Notes: generated from the sequence alone by a model not told the origin. 64,000 nucleotides of DNA from Marinomonas mediterranea MMB-1 (GCF_000192865.1 NC_015276.1:1736001-1800000), one strand, 5' to 3'. Positions 53,113 to 62,884 are shown, counted from the first letter of the stretch. Translations and numbers: made by a program.

Positions 53113-53943
53113 ATGAACAAGAAATCCATATTGAGTCGCCTGTTATCTATCTATGGCGTTCTATTTTTTATCTTTTTATACGCGCCAGTTGCACTGATTG
53201 TTCTTTATTCATTTAATGCAAACCCGATCAATATCATGATTTGGGATGGGTTTACTTTAGATTGGTATCGCAGCATCTTTGGCTTTTCGACGTCTTTGAA
53301 CGACAGTGCCAGCTATGTTGATTCAACTGATCAGTTGTTAAACGCAGTTGTGAACAGCTTAATTGTTGCGCTCAGTGCGACGGCCATTTCCACGGTTCTA
53401 GGAACATCGACTGCGCTCGCGGTTGCTCGGTATCGGTTTAAGTTTCAAGGCTTTTATCGCATGTTGATGTTTGTTCCTATGGTGATGCCTGACATCGTAC
53501 TGGGTATCGCGCTCTTAGTGTTTTTTATTGGCGCGGGATTTTCGCTTGGCAACACTACCATTGTTATTGGCCACTGTACGTTTTTGACGAGTTATGTGTT
53601 TATTGTTGTCAGTGCGCGATTAAGTGGGATGTCATCCAATATTGAATACGCCTCTTCAGATCTGGGAGCCAATGCAATAACCACGTTTAGAAAGGTGACA
53701 TTGCCGCTAATTTTGCCGGGTGTCGTCGGCGGCGCCTTACTCAGCTTTATCATCTCGATGGACGATCTTGTTATTACTTACTTTATCAGTGGTGTCGATT
53801 CAACGACGCTACCTGTGTTTATTCTCAGTATGATTCGCCGAGGCATTAAACCCGAAATTAACGCCATCGCTACCATGATGTTGTTGTTCTCGGTGGTCGT
53901 CGCCAGTGCTGGAATCTACTTCCGTTCAAAGAAAGTTAATTGA
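53113..53943 (+). CDS. Polyamine-type ABC permease (PotC-like)
   Basis: 276 aa, six helices. The EAA loop is YASSDLGANAITTFRKVTLPLILPG, followed by SFIISMDDLVITYFISG, the PotC signature. Ten bp after potB; GGAG upstream of the ATG. Confidence 0.9.
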   Translation: MNKKSILSRLLSIYGVLFFIFLYAPVALIVLYSFNANPINIMIWDGFTLDWYRSIFGFSTSLNDSASYVDSTDQLLNAVVNSLIVALSATAISTVLGTSTALAVARYRFKFQGFYRMLMFVPMVMPDIVLGIALLVFFIGAGFSLGNTTIVIGHCTFLTSYVFIVVSARLSGMSSNIEYASSDLGANAITTFRKVTLPLILPGVVGGALLSFIISMDDLVITYFISGVDSTTLPVFILSMIRRGIKPEINAIATMMLLFSVVVASAGIYFRSKKVN

Positions 53944-53968
53944 ATTCAGTTTTCTTGAGGATGTATCT

Positions 53969-55066
53969 ATGAAAACGAAATTAAGAGCTCGTGAAATGGG
54001 TTTGCCTTTTTCAGGGAAAACAGGCGCGAATAACAATATTACCGATGTAGCAGGGGTCCAAGTCGGATACAAAACACTGATTGATCACGAAAACTCATCG
54101 CAAAAACAAACGGGCGTTACGGCCATTTTACCTCGCGGAAGAAGCAACACGCCGCAGCCTGTTTGGGCAGGAATGTATGCATTAAATGGTAATGGAGAAA
54201 TGACCGGAACTCATTGGATTCAAGATGGGGGGTACTTTACAGGCCCGATCATGATCACAAATTCTCATGCTGTCGGCATTACCCATCACGCTGCCGTGAA
54301 ATGGACAATCAATCAGTATAAAGAAGCGTGGACAGAGCATCATTTATGGGCGATGCCGGTGGTCGCAGAAACCTTTGATGGGATCTTAAACGACATCAAT
54401 GCGATGCACGTAACTGAACAAGATGCACAAGATGCCCTTGATGATGCGCAAAGTGGTCCGATTCAAGAGGGCAACGTTGGCGGTGGAACGGGGATGATCG
54501 CCTATGATTACAAAGGTGGCACTGGAAGTTCATCAAGACTCATTAAGGTTGATGATCGTGAATACACCGTCGGGGCTTTGGTTCAGGCCAATCACGGGGT
54601 TAGAAAATGGTTTAACGTGCTCGGTGCTCCGTTTGGGCTGCATGACAACGAAAACCTTATTCACCCTTTGCATGAACAAGGCTCTATCATTGTTGTTATT
54701 GCAACGGATGCGCCCATGCTCCCTCATCAATTAAAACGCATGGCGAAACGTGCCGCGATAGGCATTGGGCGTAATGGCTCACCCGGCGGCAATAATTCCG
54801 GTGATATATTTTTAGCGTTCAGTACGGCAAATTCTAAAAACATGCCGCAATTGAGTGAATCACACCAAACGATGGACTACCTTAACGATGAGGAATTTGA
54901 CGATTTCTACCTTGCTGTGGTGGAATCCATTGAAGAAGCGGTCATCAACGCCATGTTTGCCGCCGACGATGTGCCTGTCTTTAAAATGGCCGAAAGTGAA
55001 GTGTGCAGAGCCATCGACACACAAAAACTCTGCGAATTTGTGTCCGCTTCCCGTGTGATGAGTTAG
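53969..55066 (+). CDS. S58-family aminopeptidase (DmpA/BapA type)
   Basis: 365 aa. Autoprocessing N-terminal nucleophile hydrolase: EGNVGGGTGMIAYDYKGGTG leads to the putative cleavage site in EQGSIIVVIATDAP, with Ser239 as the new N-terminus and nucleophile, matching Gly249-Ser250 of DmpA. LPHQLKRMAKRAAIGIGRNGS completes the signature. The ATG at 53969 has GAGG eight bases upstream. These enzymes cut D-amino acid or beta-amino acid amides and peptides. Encoded 25 bp after the permease gene, it probably processes what the transporter brings in. Confidence 0.87.
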   Translation: MKTKLRAREMGLPFSGKTGANNNITDVAGVQVGYKTLIDHENSSQKQTGVTAILPRGRSNTPQPVWAGMYALNGNGEMTGTHWIQDGGYFTGPIMITNSHAVGITHHAAVKWTINQYKEAWTEHHLWAMPVVAETFDGILNDINAMHVTEQDAQDALDDAQSGPIQEGNVGGGTGMIAYDYKGGTGSSSRLIKVDDREYTVGALVQANHGVRKWFNVLGAPFGLHDNENLIHPLHEQGSIIVVIATDAPMLPHQLKRMAKRAAIGIGRNGSPGGNNSGDIFLAFSTANSKNMPQLSESHQTMDYLNDEEFDDFYLAVVESIEEAVINAMFAADDVPVFKMAESEVCRAIDTQKLCEFVSASRVMS

Positions 55067-55100
55067 TTTTTTACCGAGATTTTCTTCTTTGAGTCGCCAT

Positions 55101-55134
55101 AGGAATGGGGTAAGAAAACACTACCATTCCTTTT
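55101..55134 (+). terminator. Terminator after the ABC/peptidase operon
   Basis: AGGAAT and GGTA pair with TACC and ATTCCT (two-G bulge), followed by TTTT. Located 35 bp after the peptidase stop. Confidence 0.6.
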
Positions 55135-55231
55135 GGCTTGCCGATAGAATAACTGCCAATTCACAAAGCAGGATGCTTTGAACGCTGACTTATTTCGCTC
55201 AGTTAAAGCACATTAGAATAAGGACATCACA

Positions 55232-58200
55232 TTGGCAGACCATTCTCGCACCCAGATTTTTCTGCATCTGGATTCTGGCATTTTCCCAATTCAAACGTTA
55301 AACGGCACCGAAGCGGTCAATGAATGTTTGGATCTCACCGTTACCACTTCCAGTAGACTGACGTCTGGCTTTGCCAGTGATGAATCTCGATCGTTAATTG
55401 GCTCCTTTGCGTCTCTGCAACTTCGTTCTGGCGATACCGAGCGCTGGTGGCATTGTGATATTGCTGAAATTCATGAATCGTGGGATCACGGGCGTCATTC
55501 ATGGACGCTAACGCTTACCAATAAATTGCAACGTGGGACACTGCAAACGCGCACTCAGCTTTGGATGCATGTGTCTCGTAAAGAGTTGGTCTATCGTCTG
55601 CTGGAAGAAATCGGTTATTACCGATATGAGATCACGTGGCAAGTGGATGAAGTGATTGCCCCCGAAGGCCCATTTTTGCAAGTACAAGAAAGCAATTATG
55701 ACTTTCTTAAGCGTTTATTGGCGGAGATCGGGGCGAACTTTTGGTTTAACCACGACCCTGATCCTCTGCATGAACAGCTGATTATTTCCAATACTCCGTA
55801 TCAATCAAAATACCTGCCCAATATCGAATGGGTACAAAGTGTATCGGGTTTATCGCCGTCGCATCGACGTAACCGAATTGTGAGTATCTTACCGGAATTC
55901 AACGTCGTTCCTGCTAGATACGGCGCGGCCACTAATGATGCGTTGCTGCACACAGGCAAGGCGGATGCCTTACAGCACAGTTTAACCCCGCGAGAAAAGG
56001 TTAACCACGAGCAATTTACACCACCGAGACCCGACGTTGAAGCCGCGCAACGGGCGTTGTATGCTCAGCAATACGCGAATCAAAAAGCCCTAATACTCGA
56101 AATTGTTAGTCATCAGCCTCGGTTAACCGCAGGCCACTCTCTAACGATTGAAAGCCGTCGATACCTTGGCTATAAGCTTGCAACAGGTGACATCCGACTA
56201 CAACGTGTACAGCACAAAGCCAGTAGTCTAAGTGATGGATCAGGGTTAGAATATTCTAACTTCGCCGTTGCGATCCCCAGAGAAACGCCCATTCGCCCTA
56301 AACAGATTGAACTGCAAAACTTACCTCAGTTCTTCGCGGCACGCATCGAAAGTCCATACGAACACGCTCATCTGACTAAACAAGGTTATTATCGATTTAG
56401 ACCCGATTTTGAAGCGCCCTCAGAGCGCTCTCCCTATGGTCATACTCAGGCTAGCCCAGTAACAGAGCGTATTTTACCTTACAGTGGGCCTCGCACGGAT
56501 AAAGGTAAAGCGGTGGGCTGGCACTTTCCCATGCTTAACCAAAGTACCTTGTTTGTTACCTGTTTAAACAACGACCCTTATCGCATGGCCATCGTTGGTT
56601 TCGTGCCGAGCTGGGAGCAAGAAGGCCCTGTTACTGCGAATAATCGAACACAGCACCGTATCGTCACTTCATCGCAGAATGAACTGCTTATGGACGACAG
56701 CCCGAAAAGTCACCGCTTTGCGCTCTTTACTTTTGACGGTCAAACCATGCTTAACATGTTTGATAACGACAAAGAGCACTACATTCAACTGACGAGCATT
56801 TACGGTGGTATTAACCTAAATGCCAGCCTCAACGTGCAAATGACGGCGCAAGAATCCATCGCTTTCGAATCTGGGCAAAGCGTCGGTATTAAAGCCAAAC
56901 AACAGGCCAGCATCCGCACCGAAAACGACGCCATCAGCATGCAATCGGCCAAAAACCTAACCCTAGAATCTAAAAACAACCTCACGCTGACCAGTACCGA
57001 AGGCGATGTCTCTGTCTGGGCGAAAACAAAACCCATTACTCAACACGCTGGAAACGGCTTCACTCAAACCGTCTCAGCAGGCAATGCCAATTCCCTAGTA
57101 CAAGGTGGCACCGCGACGGTTCAAGTTAACGGCGGCGAGATACAACTTGAAAGCCAAGGCGACATCGTTATCACCGATGGTACAGGCGGTATAAAAATTG
57201 ACTCGCAAGGCAACATCAAACTGTGGGGATCGAACATCTACTTCGATTCCAACAGCGTTACCGTAGAAGGCGACATTGAATACGACTCCGGTGGCAACGA
57301 ACCTGAAAGCGCGCCAGAACTGCAAGCCCCGGAACTTACAGAAACTGCTTTGTTAGAGTTTGATCCAGTTGAAGCGCTTGAGGGTGAGCCTGGGCGCTAT
57401 AGTCGGTCGAAACCAAGACCTTCTAACCATGATTCCATTTTCAAAGAGTCTGTAAGTGAAAAAATACAAGATGTTGATGATCTGTATATTACCTTTCCCG
57501 GCGATGAAATGCCGTTGTGGCAATTCTGCCAACAAGTTTACGGTACAAACAATAGTCGTACCGCAACACACTTATTAGATAGCAATCCTCAGCTCGCAAT
57601 GATCGGTAACCGCATTCTTCCGGGACTACCGGTCATTATTGCTCCAATCAACTCTTGCCACCGTGATCTAGAGCCTCTGAAGCAAAAAGCGATTGATCTA
57701 ACGCTTGAGTACTTAAAACTGAACCAAGAACAACGCGAATGGTTCGCAGAGCATCATGAAACGACAATTGACACGTTACTCATCACAGCGACGTCTGGTT
57801 TGGATCAGCATGAAGGAAAAGCCGATAGTGATGACCTAATCCCCTTTAGCTTAGATTCTATGATTCTGGCTAGTACCGGCTCCGTGATAGCGGGAGCAAA
57901 CGTGCAAGGTGGCAAGCTCAATAAACGAATGAAAGACTTTGCAGAATATTCGAAAGATGTTGCAGAAAAAACCAAAGGGCTTAGCAAACAAGCGCTCAGG
58001 TCCAATGAAGACTATAAACAATGGCGCAAAGAGCGGACGCGCTTTCAAAAGGAGATGAAAAAATTACTAAATAGCCCGGGTAATCCTAGTTTTATTAAAA
58101 AACTGCAACCCGAAGGCGTCAATAACTACCTCAATATCGGCAAAAAGCAACTTTATCGAGCGAAAGACTTCTCAAGCGCCATTTCAGGCATAGATATGAC

Positions 58201-58555
58201 ACAGCTATACAAGAAAACCATGATCTTTAGTAAGGGACTTGGCGTAGGCGGATGGGTCGTTACTGGATTGGGGCTATATGGGAATGCCAAAGATACCTAC
58301 CAAAGTTGCAAAATGGGGGATGCAATAAGTGAAGTTTGTGAAAAATCAGTGGTACGCAATGGTGCATCAATGGGGGTGAACATTGTGACAGGTGCGGCGA
58401 TTGGGTGGGCGATCGGCGCAGGAATAGCTCTTGCGCCGATAACAGGGGGGGTGTCAATCATTGTAGTAGCGGCAGGCGCATTTCTGTGGGGACTCTACGG
58501 TGGAGATTTATCTAATAAAGCTGGTATATATGCTGAGGAGCTAATATATGATTAA
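55232..58555 (+). CDS. vgrG: T6SS VgrG spike with C-terminal membrane-toxin extension
   Basis: 1107 aa. The start is a TTG with AAGGA upstream. Residues ~1-470 are the gp27/gp5-like VgrG core (WWHCDIAEIHESWDHG, ESNYDFLKRLLAEIGANFWF). Residues ~520-690 are the needle repeats (ESIAFESGQSVGIKAKQQ). A LysM-like segment lies near 750-810 (PLWQFCQQVYGTNNS...LLDSNPQLAMIGNRILPGLPVIIAP). The tail from ~860 is helical with two or three Gly/Ala-rich hydrophobic segments at ~1010-1035 and ~1040-1095, resembling a pore-forming effector. An immunity-like gene overlaps its stop. No other T6SS structural genes are in the window. Confidence 0.88.
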   Translation: MADHSRTQIFLHLDSGIFPIQTLNGTEAVNECLDLTVTTSSRLTSGFASDESRSLIGSFASLQLRSGDTERWWHCDIAEIHESWDHGRHSWTLTLTNKLQRGTLQTRTQLWMHVSRKELVYRLLEEIGYYRYEITWQVDEVIAPEGPFLQVQESNYDFLKRLLAEIGANFWFNHDPDPLHEQLIISNTPYQSKYLPNIEWVQSVSGLSPSHRRNRIVSILPEFNVVPARYGAATNDALLHTGKADALQHSLTPREKVNHEQFTPPRPDVEAAQRALYAQQYANQKALILEIVSHQPRLTAGHSLTIESRRYLGYKLATGDIRLQRVQHKASSLSDGSGLEYSNFAVAIPRETPIRPKQIELQNLPQFFAARIESPYEHAHLTKQGYYRFRPDFEAPSERSPYGHTQASPVTERILPYSGPRTDKGKAVGWHFPMLNQSTLFVTCLNNDPYRMAIVGFVPSWEQEGPVTANNRTQHRIVTSSQNELLMDDSPKSHRFALFTFDGQTMLNMFDNDKEHYIQLTSIYGGINLNASLNVQMTAQESIAFESGQSVGIKAKQQASIRTENDAISMQSAKNLTLESKNNLTLTSTEGDVSVWAKTKPITQHAGNGFTQTVSAGNANSLVQGGTATVQVNGGEIQLESQGDIVITDGTGGIKIDSQGNIKLWGSNIYFDSNSVTVEGDIEYDSGGNEPESAPELQAPELTETALLEFDPVEALEGEPGRYSRSKPRPSNHDSIFKESVSEKIQDVDDLYITFPGDEMPLWQFCQQVYGTNNSRTATHLLDSNPQLAMIGNRILPGLPVIIAPINSCHRDLEPLKQKAIDLTLEYLKLNQEQREWFAEHHETTIDTLLITATSGLDQHEGKADSDDLIPFSLDSMILASTGSVIAGANVQGGKLNKRMKDFAEYSKDVAEKTKGLSKQALRSNEDYKQWRKERTRFQKEMKKLLNSPGNPSFIKKLQPEGVNNYLNIGKKQLYRAKDFSSAISGIDMTQLYKKTMIFSKGLGVGGWVVTGLGLYGNAKDTYQSCKMGDAISEVCEKSVVRNGASMGVNIVTGAAIGWAIGAGIALAPITGGVSIIVVAAGAFLWGLYGGDLSNKAGIYAEELIYD

Positions 58556-58964
58556 GTTTATTACTATTCTCTCGTTTTTCCTTATAGTTTTATGTGGCTT
58601 TACTTGGCTACTACTAAATATTTATCTAACGATAAAGCTACGAAAAAAGAAAAAGCGCTATATTCAAGAGATAGTAAACAGCGCCCCTGATAAATATAAA
58701 AGAGGGGCAGAAGCGTTTATTGGATCTAACCCATCATGGGTGTTTGCAAGTTCCGCAGGGCACCTTTGGTGTTCGTATCTTGTTTTACGGTTTATATGGA
58801 AGATTCCTAGATCTGAAATTAATCAGTGGCATGAAGAAATAAAAAAAATATTTTCGAGTGATTATTTTCTGTATCAAGTATTGAATTTTCTTATAAATAT
58901 AGGTTTTTTATGCTTAGCGTGGATTTTTATTTTTATGGGGATGAAAGAATTGGAACTCTATTAG
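58548..58964 (+). CDS. Putative immunity protein 1 for the VgrG toxin
   Basis: 138 aa. Hydrophobic helices lie at about residues 3-28 and 108-133, with a Lys/Arg-rich stretch (KLRKKKKRY) after the first. Its ATG overlaps the vgrG stop by eight bases. Inner-membrane location and coupling to a membrane-active toxin tail fit an immunity role (inferred). It is about three-quarters identical to the gene at 59797 and more distantly related to that at 59066. Confidence 0.78.
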   Translation: MIKFITILSFFLIVLCGFTWLLLNIYLTIKLRKKKKRYIQEIVNSAPDKYKRGAEAFIGSNPSWVFASSAGHLWCSYLVLRFIWKIPRSEINQWHEEIKKIFSSDYFLYQVLNFLINIGFLCLAWIFIFMGMKELELY

Positions 58965-59049
58965 AGTTCAAAAGTCATCCAGTAAACGACATTTTACTGA
59001 GAGAATGATAAGTCATTCGGGCTTTATGGTTGCCGTTAACGAGAGCTTT
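58911..59049. repeat. ~139-bp direct repeat, copy 1
   Basis: Matches 60160-60298 with only a few differences. It covers the last codons of the immunity gene and about 85 bp downstream, including a small hairpin AGTAAA...TTTACT. It marks the unit boundary of the toxin-tail/immunity duplication. Confidence 0.9.
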
Positions 59050-59065
59050 AATAAATAAACGCATA

Positions 59066-59470
59066 ATGGTTGAAGTGATTTTTAAGATAAGTTCGGTAAT
59101 ATTTTTGTTTTCAAGTATCCCTCTCCTAAGTCTAATGGCATACCTGTCTATTAAGCTAAGAAAGAAGAAACGAAAGATAAAAAATGGAATTTATTCTTCT
59201 GCACCGATACGCTTTGCAAGCCGCTCAAAGCTTATGATAGAAACAAATATGTCTTGGGTTTCTGCAAGTACATTCCCTTTTACATTTTTAGGTTACTTAA
59301 TGCTGAGATATATTTGGAGAATCCCTAGACACGAAATCATGTATTGGAGATACTCCATAAGATCTCTACTTGATAAAGATTTTTATTCATACTTAATTTT
59401 TTCTCAGCTTATAAACGTATGCCTTTTTACCCTTCCAATAATACTAGTTTTTACTGCGCTGGAGTCATAA
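59066..59470 (+). CDS. Putative orphan immunity protein 2
   Basis: 134 aa from ATG 59066 (weak ribosome site). Same plan as the other two: N-terminal helix, the basic stretch KLRKKKRK, YSSAP, ETNMSWVSAS, RYIWRIPRHEI, C-terminal helix. It is clearly diverged, and no toxin tail precedes it, so it is an orphan that may protect against a related toxin variant. Confidence 0.72.
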   Translation: MVEVIFKISSVIFLFSSIPLLSLMAYLSIKLRKKKRKIKNGIYSSAPIRFASRSKLMIETNMSWVSASTFPFTFLGYLMLRYIWRIPRHEIMYWRYSIRSLLDKDFYSYLIFSQLINVCLFTLPIILVFTALES

Positions 59471-59513
59471 CCAAACCTGAAATAGATAGGATTAGTAGTT
59501 CATACAGGGCTAT

Positions 59514-59804
59514 TTGATATTTTTTAAAAAGCATAGCGCATGTGGATTTGAGTTCTTAGATTGTTTTGTGCATTCAGTTTTATTTGAAGCTTGTGAAAGA
59601 TCAGTGGTACGCAATGGTGCATCAATGGGAGCGAATGTGTTAGCAGGGGCTGCGATTGGCTGGACTATTGGTGTTGCTCTTGCACCAGCAACGGGAGGCT
59701 TATCAATCATTGTAGTAGCGGCAGGCGCATTTTTGTGGGGATTATACGGTGGGGAGCTATCTAATGAAGCAGGCATACATTTCGAGGAGCTAATATATGA
59801 TTAA
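59514..59804 (+). pseudogene. Orphan VgrG toxin-tail fragment
   Basis: The last ~70 codons (from CERSVVRNGASMG to FEELIYD) closely match the VgrG C-terminus, with a two-residue deletion in the hydrophobic core (IGVALAP against IGAGIALAP). The ~25 preceding codons are unrelated, and there is no VgrG core and no convincing ribosome site (TTG start). It is probably an unexpressed reservoir tail usable by recombination, or a remnant of a tandem duplication. Confidence 0.8.
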
Positions 59805-60213
59805 GTTTATTACTATTCTCGCTTTTTCCCTTTTGATTTTGTGTTGTTTTATTTGGCTAATTTTAAATTTCTACCTGACGATAAAATTGAGAAAAAAAAA
59901 GAAACACTATGTTCGAGATATAGTTAGTAGCGCTCCCGAAAAGTATAGAAAAACTGCCAAAATGCTTATTGATACAAATATGTCATGGCTCTTTGCAAGC
60001 TCTGCTGGCCATATTTGGTATTCTTATGTGGCTTTGAGGTTTATTTGGAAAATTCCTAGATCTGAAATTAATCGGTGGCATCTAGAAATAAAAGGAATAT
60101 TTTCAAGTGATTATAGGTTATATCAAATACTAAATTTCCTGATAAATATATGGTTCTCATGCTTAATGTGGATTTTTATTTTTATGGGGATGAAGGAATT
60201 GGAACTCTATTAG
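59797..60213 (+). CDS. Putative immunity protein 3
   Basis: 138 aa, same two-helix layout as immunity protein 1 and mostly identical to it, with changes concentrated in the first helix and in the middle (VSSAPEKYRKTAKMLIDTNM). It overlaps the end of the orphan tail by eight bases exactly as protein 1 overlaps vgrG, so the tail-immunity unit was duplicated as a block. Confidence 0.75.
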   Translation: MIKFITILAFSLLILCCFIWLILNFYLTIKLRKKKKHYVRDIVSSAPEKYRKTAKMLIDTNMSWLFASSAGHIWYSYVALRFIWKIPRSEINRWHLEIKGIFSSDYRLYQILNFLINIWFSCLMWIFIFMGMKELELY

Positions 60214-60298
60214 AGTTCAAAAGTCATCCAGTAAACGACATTTTACTGAGAGAATGATAAGTCATTCGGGCTTTATGGTTGCCGTTAACGAGAGCTTC
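60160..60298. repeat. ~139-bp direct repeat, copy 2
   Basis: Second copy of the repeat at 58911-59049, offset about 1249 bp. After it (60299-60460) I see only non-coding sequence. Confidence 0.9.
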
Positions 60299-60464
60299 AA
60301 CAGCAGCCTCGAATACTATTAAGGCGGCAATGAGCCAGAACTATACTTATGTTTCATCAGCTAGTTTCTATTCGGCGTATTTTTATGTTTGGCAGTATGT
60401 CCGGTGTTTCACTTTGGGACCTGTGGCTGATATATCCATAAAAATCGGTGCTCCTGAATTCAGG

Positions 60465-60495
60465 CCTCGCTCCCTTCAAATCCACGGGAGCGAGG
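60465..60495. other. Perfect 10-bp hairpin
   Basis: CCTCGCTCCC pairs with GGGAGCGAGG around an 11-base loop, 28 bp from the end of the Old Yellow Enzyme gene. It lacks a T-run in either direction. It may stop transcription between the convergent T6SS island and the oxidoreductase gene. Confidence 0.5.
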
Positions 60496-60522
60496 GGATT
60501 ACCGAGGCATGCTATTCAGGGC

Positions 60523-61764
60523 TTACCCCTCACTCATTCCGAAGTGTTTTTTCCATTTCTCACTTTTTACTTTTTCAGATTTCTTAAGCCAGTCGATGGC
60601 TTGGGTTAAGTTGATCGTTTGATCTCTCGTGGAAGTGGTTATGTGCTCACTTGTTGCGATATCTGTTAAACGCTGAGTATACCAAGCGGTGATGCCACCT
60701 GGAGGAGGTTGACGAAAGCTTGGAAATTCAGGATCTTTGATTGGGGTGTCGGTGTTTTTCCAATCATTCGCTAATTGTGGGTTTAATGCGAGCGCACGTG
60801 CTAGACCGACTGCATCGGTACTTTCATTAGCCAGAGCGTCGATGGCCTGTTGTCTGTTTTTGAATCCGCCGGTTACTACGATAGGAATGCTTGTTAGGTA
60901 CTTGGCTTGCTTTGCAAATTCGACAAAGTAAGGGCCGCTAGATACCTTGTCGGAGCTGGATTCAGCACCCGGAAAGTATGAACCACCGCTTATTTCGATT
61001 AAATCCAGTGATGTTTTGTCGAGTAGCCGTATGGCACAGAGAGAGTCTTGTTGTGTTAGGCCTCCTTCCAGCTGATCGGAAGAATTTATTTTTATGCCAA
61101 TTGGGAAGTTAGGGCCGACGCTAGCGCGTACTTTTTCAATGATCTGTATGATGATCCAAAGTCGATTTTCAATTGATCCGCCGTATTCATCTTGGCGGCG
61201 ATTGAAGAGGGGAGATAAAAATTGGCTGAGAAGAAAACCGTGTCCCGCATGGATTTGTACTCCAGTGAAGCCGGTCTTTTGTGCCATTAATGCTGCGTTT
61301 GCATACTGTTTGGGGAGATTTTGTATTTCTTCTTTGCTCAATGCGTCGCATTCTAACTCTGGTAGCTTAAGAGCCGATGGGCCTTTGGTTGAAGGAGTTA
61401 TAGAAGCCGCAGACAAGCAACCTGCATGACCAAGTTGAGGCCAAATGTGCATTTGATTGGTTGAGGCTTTTTTTGTCAGCCGTTGAAGGGACTCGATATC
61501 TGTTTGTGCATTTAATACGAGATTAGCTGGGGATTCGGGAGCATCAGGTAGGATTTGAGCTTCTCCTATCAGAGCCAGACCTACGCCACCGAGCGCCCAT
61601 CGCTCATAAAGTCTCGCTTGGGCTTCTGTCGCATTGCCTTCACCGTCGCCTAAACAATCTGACATCGCAGATTTGACGATGCGGTTTTTTAAGACCGTGC
61701 CACATGGCAAGCACAGAGGCTGGTAAAGCAAGCGGATCGATTTACTCTGTGGCGTCGTAGTCAT
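60523..61764 (-). CDS. NADH:flavin oxidoreductase, Old Yellow Enzyme family
   Basis: 413 aa TIM-barrel FMN enzyme. Landmarks: LKNRIVKSAMSDCLGDGEG, HIWPQLGHAG, GVQIHAGHGFLLSQFLSPLFNRRQDEYGGSIENR and the FMN phosphate site VTGGFKNRQQAIDAL. No iron-sulfur domain is attached, so it is the short form. Natural substrates of this subgroup are unclear; enoate or aromatic reduction is typical. Its neighbour on the same strand is an SDR 73 bp upstream. Confidence 0.88.
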   Translation of the reverse strand: MTTTPQSKSIRLLYQPLCLPCGTVLKNRIVKSAMSDCLGDGEGNATEAQARLYERWALGGVGLALIGEAQILPDAPESPANLVLNAQTDIESLQRLTKKASTNQMHIWPQLGHAGCLSAASITPSTKGPSALKLPELECDALSKEEIQNLPKQYANAALMAQKTGFTGVQIHAGHGFLLSQFLSPLFNRRQDEYGGSIENRLWIIIQIIEKVRASVGPNFPIGIKINSSDQLEGGLTQQDSLCAIRLLDKTSLDLIEISGGSYFPGAESSSDKVSSGPYFVEFAKQAKYLTSIPIVVTGGFKNRQQAIDALANESTDAVGLARALALNPQLANDWKNTDTPIKDPEFPSFRQPPPGGITAWYTQRLTDIATSEHITTSTRDQTINLTQAIDWLKKSEKVKSEKWKKHFGMSEG

Positions 61765-61837
61765 ATCGAGTCCTTCCTGTTTCAGATTGATGCACTCATG
61801 CTATCAGACTTACCCGTAAAATTGTAAATTAAACGGG

Positions 61838-62623
61838 TTAAGACATGATCAACCCACCATCGACATTGATGGCTTGCCCTGTAATGTATGCGGCATCGGG
61901 TCCTGCTAGAAACGCAACGAGTCCAGCGACTTCTTTTACGCTTCCAGCGCGTTTCATGGGGATATTTTCCACCCAGGAAGCCATTAATTCCCCTGGCTGA
62001 AAGTCGCCCATCAGTTCTCCCCACACTTTGTCATTGTAATCCCACATGTCTGTGTGAATGATGCCGGGGCAAATGGAGTTGACGGTGATGTGGTCGGCTG
62101 CGACTTCTTTCGCTAAGCTCTGAGTTAACCCCATAGCACCAAATTTACTGGCCGCGTAGTGAGGGGTGTAAATAAAACCTTCTCTTGCTTGCCCTGAGGC
62201 CGTGTTTATCAAACGGCCACCTTGGCCTGCTAGCTTCATGTAATAAATGGCTTCTTTGCAGCAGAAGAACATGCCTTTTGTGTTCACGTCTAGCGTAATG
62301 TCCCAATCTTTTTCGGTGACTTCTTCAAGTTTGGATATGCGGATCACCCCTGCGTTTTGAACCGAGACATCGATTGACCCCATTCTTTCGTAAGCACTTT
62401 TGTAGAAGCTTTTTATGGACGCTACATTACCAACATCACATTGCATAAATTGAACGATCTGCGTTGGATACTGTTCCTTCAGTTGTATTACTGTTTCATC
62501 GTAATTTTGGTCGATCGTGCCGACAACGACGTTGTGTCCATCCTGTAAAAAACGCTCTGTAATGCCTAATCCTATGCCTTTGTTACCTCCGCATACGACT
62601 ACATTTTTGACGTCAGTGTGCAT
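61838..62623 (-). CDS. Short-chain dehydrogenase/reductase
   Basis: 261 aa classical SDR. The nucleotide loop is CGGNKGIGLG (CGG in place of the usual TGG/TGA), then NAG, NTASGQ and the catalytic YAASK, ending ITGQAINVDGGLIMS. ATG 62623 with GGAG six bases upstream is chosen; an ATG at 62635 overlaps the ribosome site itself. It is divergent from a ribose-type ABC permease, which suggests a polyol or sugar substrate. The substrate is unknown. Confidence 0.87.
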   Translation of the reverse strand: MHTDVKNVVVCGGNKGIGLGITERFLQDGHNVVVGTIDQNYDETVIQLKEQYPTQIVQFMQCDVGNVASIKSFYKSAYERMGSIDVSVQNAGVIRISKLEEVTEKDWDITLDVNTKGMFFCCKEAIYYMKLAGQGGRLINTASGQAREGFIYTPHYAASKFGAMGLTQSLAKEVAADHITVNSICPGIIHTDMWDYNDKVWGELMGDFQPGELMASWVENIPMKRAGSVKEVAGLVAFLAGPDAAYITGQAINVDGGLIMS

Positions 62624-62884
62624 GGTTCGCTCCATTTTTTGTTTTATTTTATGAGTAAGGGTTCTAAAAACGATCTGTATTTTTCACGTTTAATCTTTCG
62701 AGTTTTTAGACTTTTATTGGCAAATTGAAGTTTCCTGTTTTTTTATCATCCCATAAGTTGACAAATAATAGAGTACAAACCAGAATGTTTAAAGAATAAA
62801 AATACCTGATTGAATAAATATTCAGTCGCAACATTATAGAGCGTTAAAATAAAAAATATTAAACGCCTTTTAGGAGTGATATCC

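Noticed and set aside
60279..60587. 102-codon plus-strand ORF after the last immunity gene
   Set aside because: Starts inside the direct repeat, has no ribosome site or recognisable motif, and runs into the opposite oxidoreductase gene.
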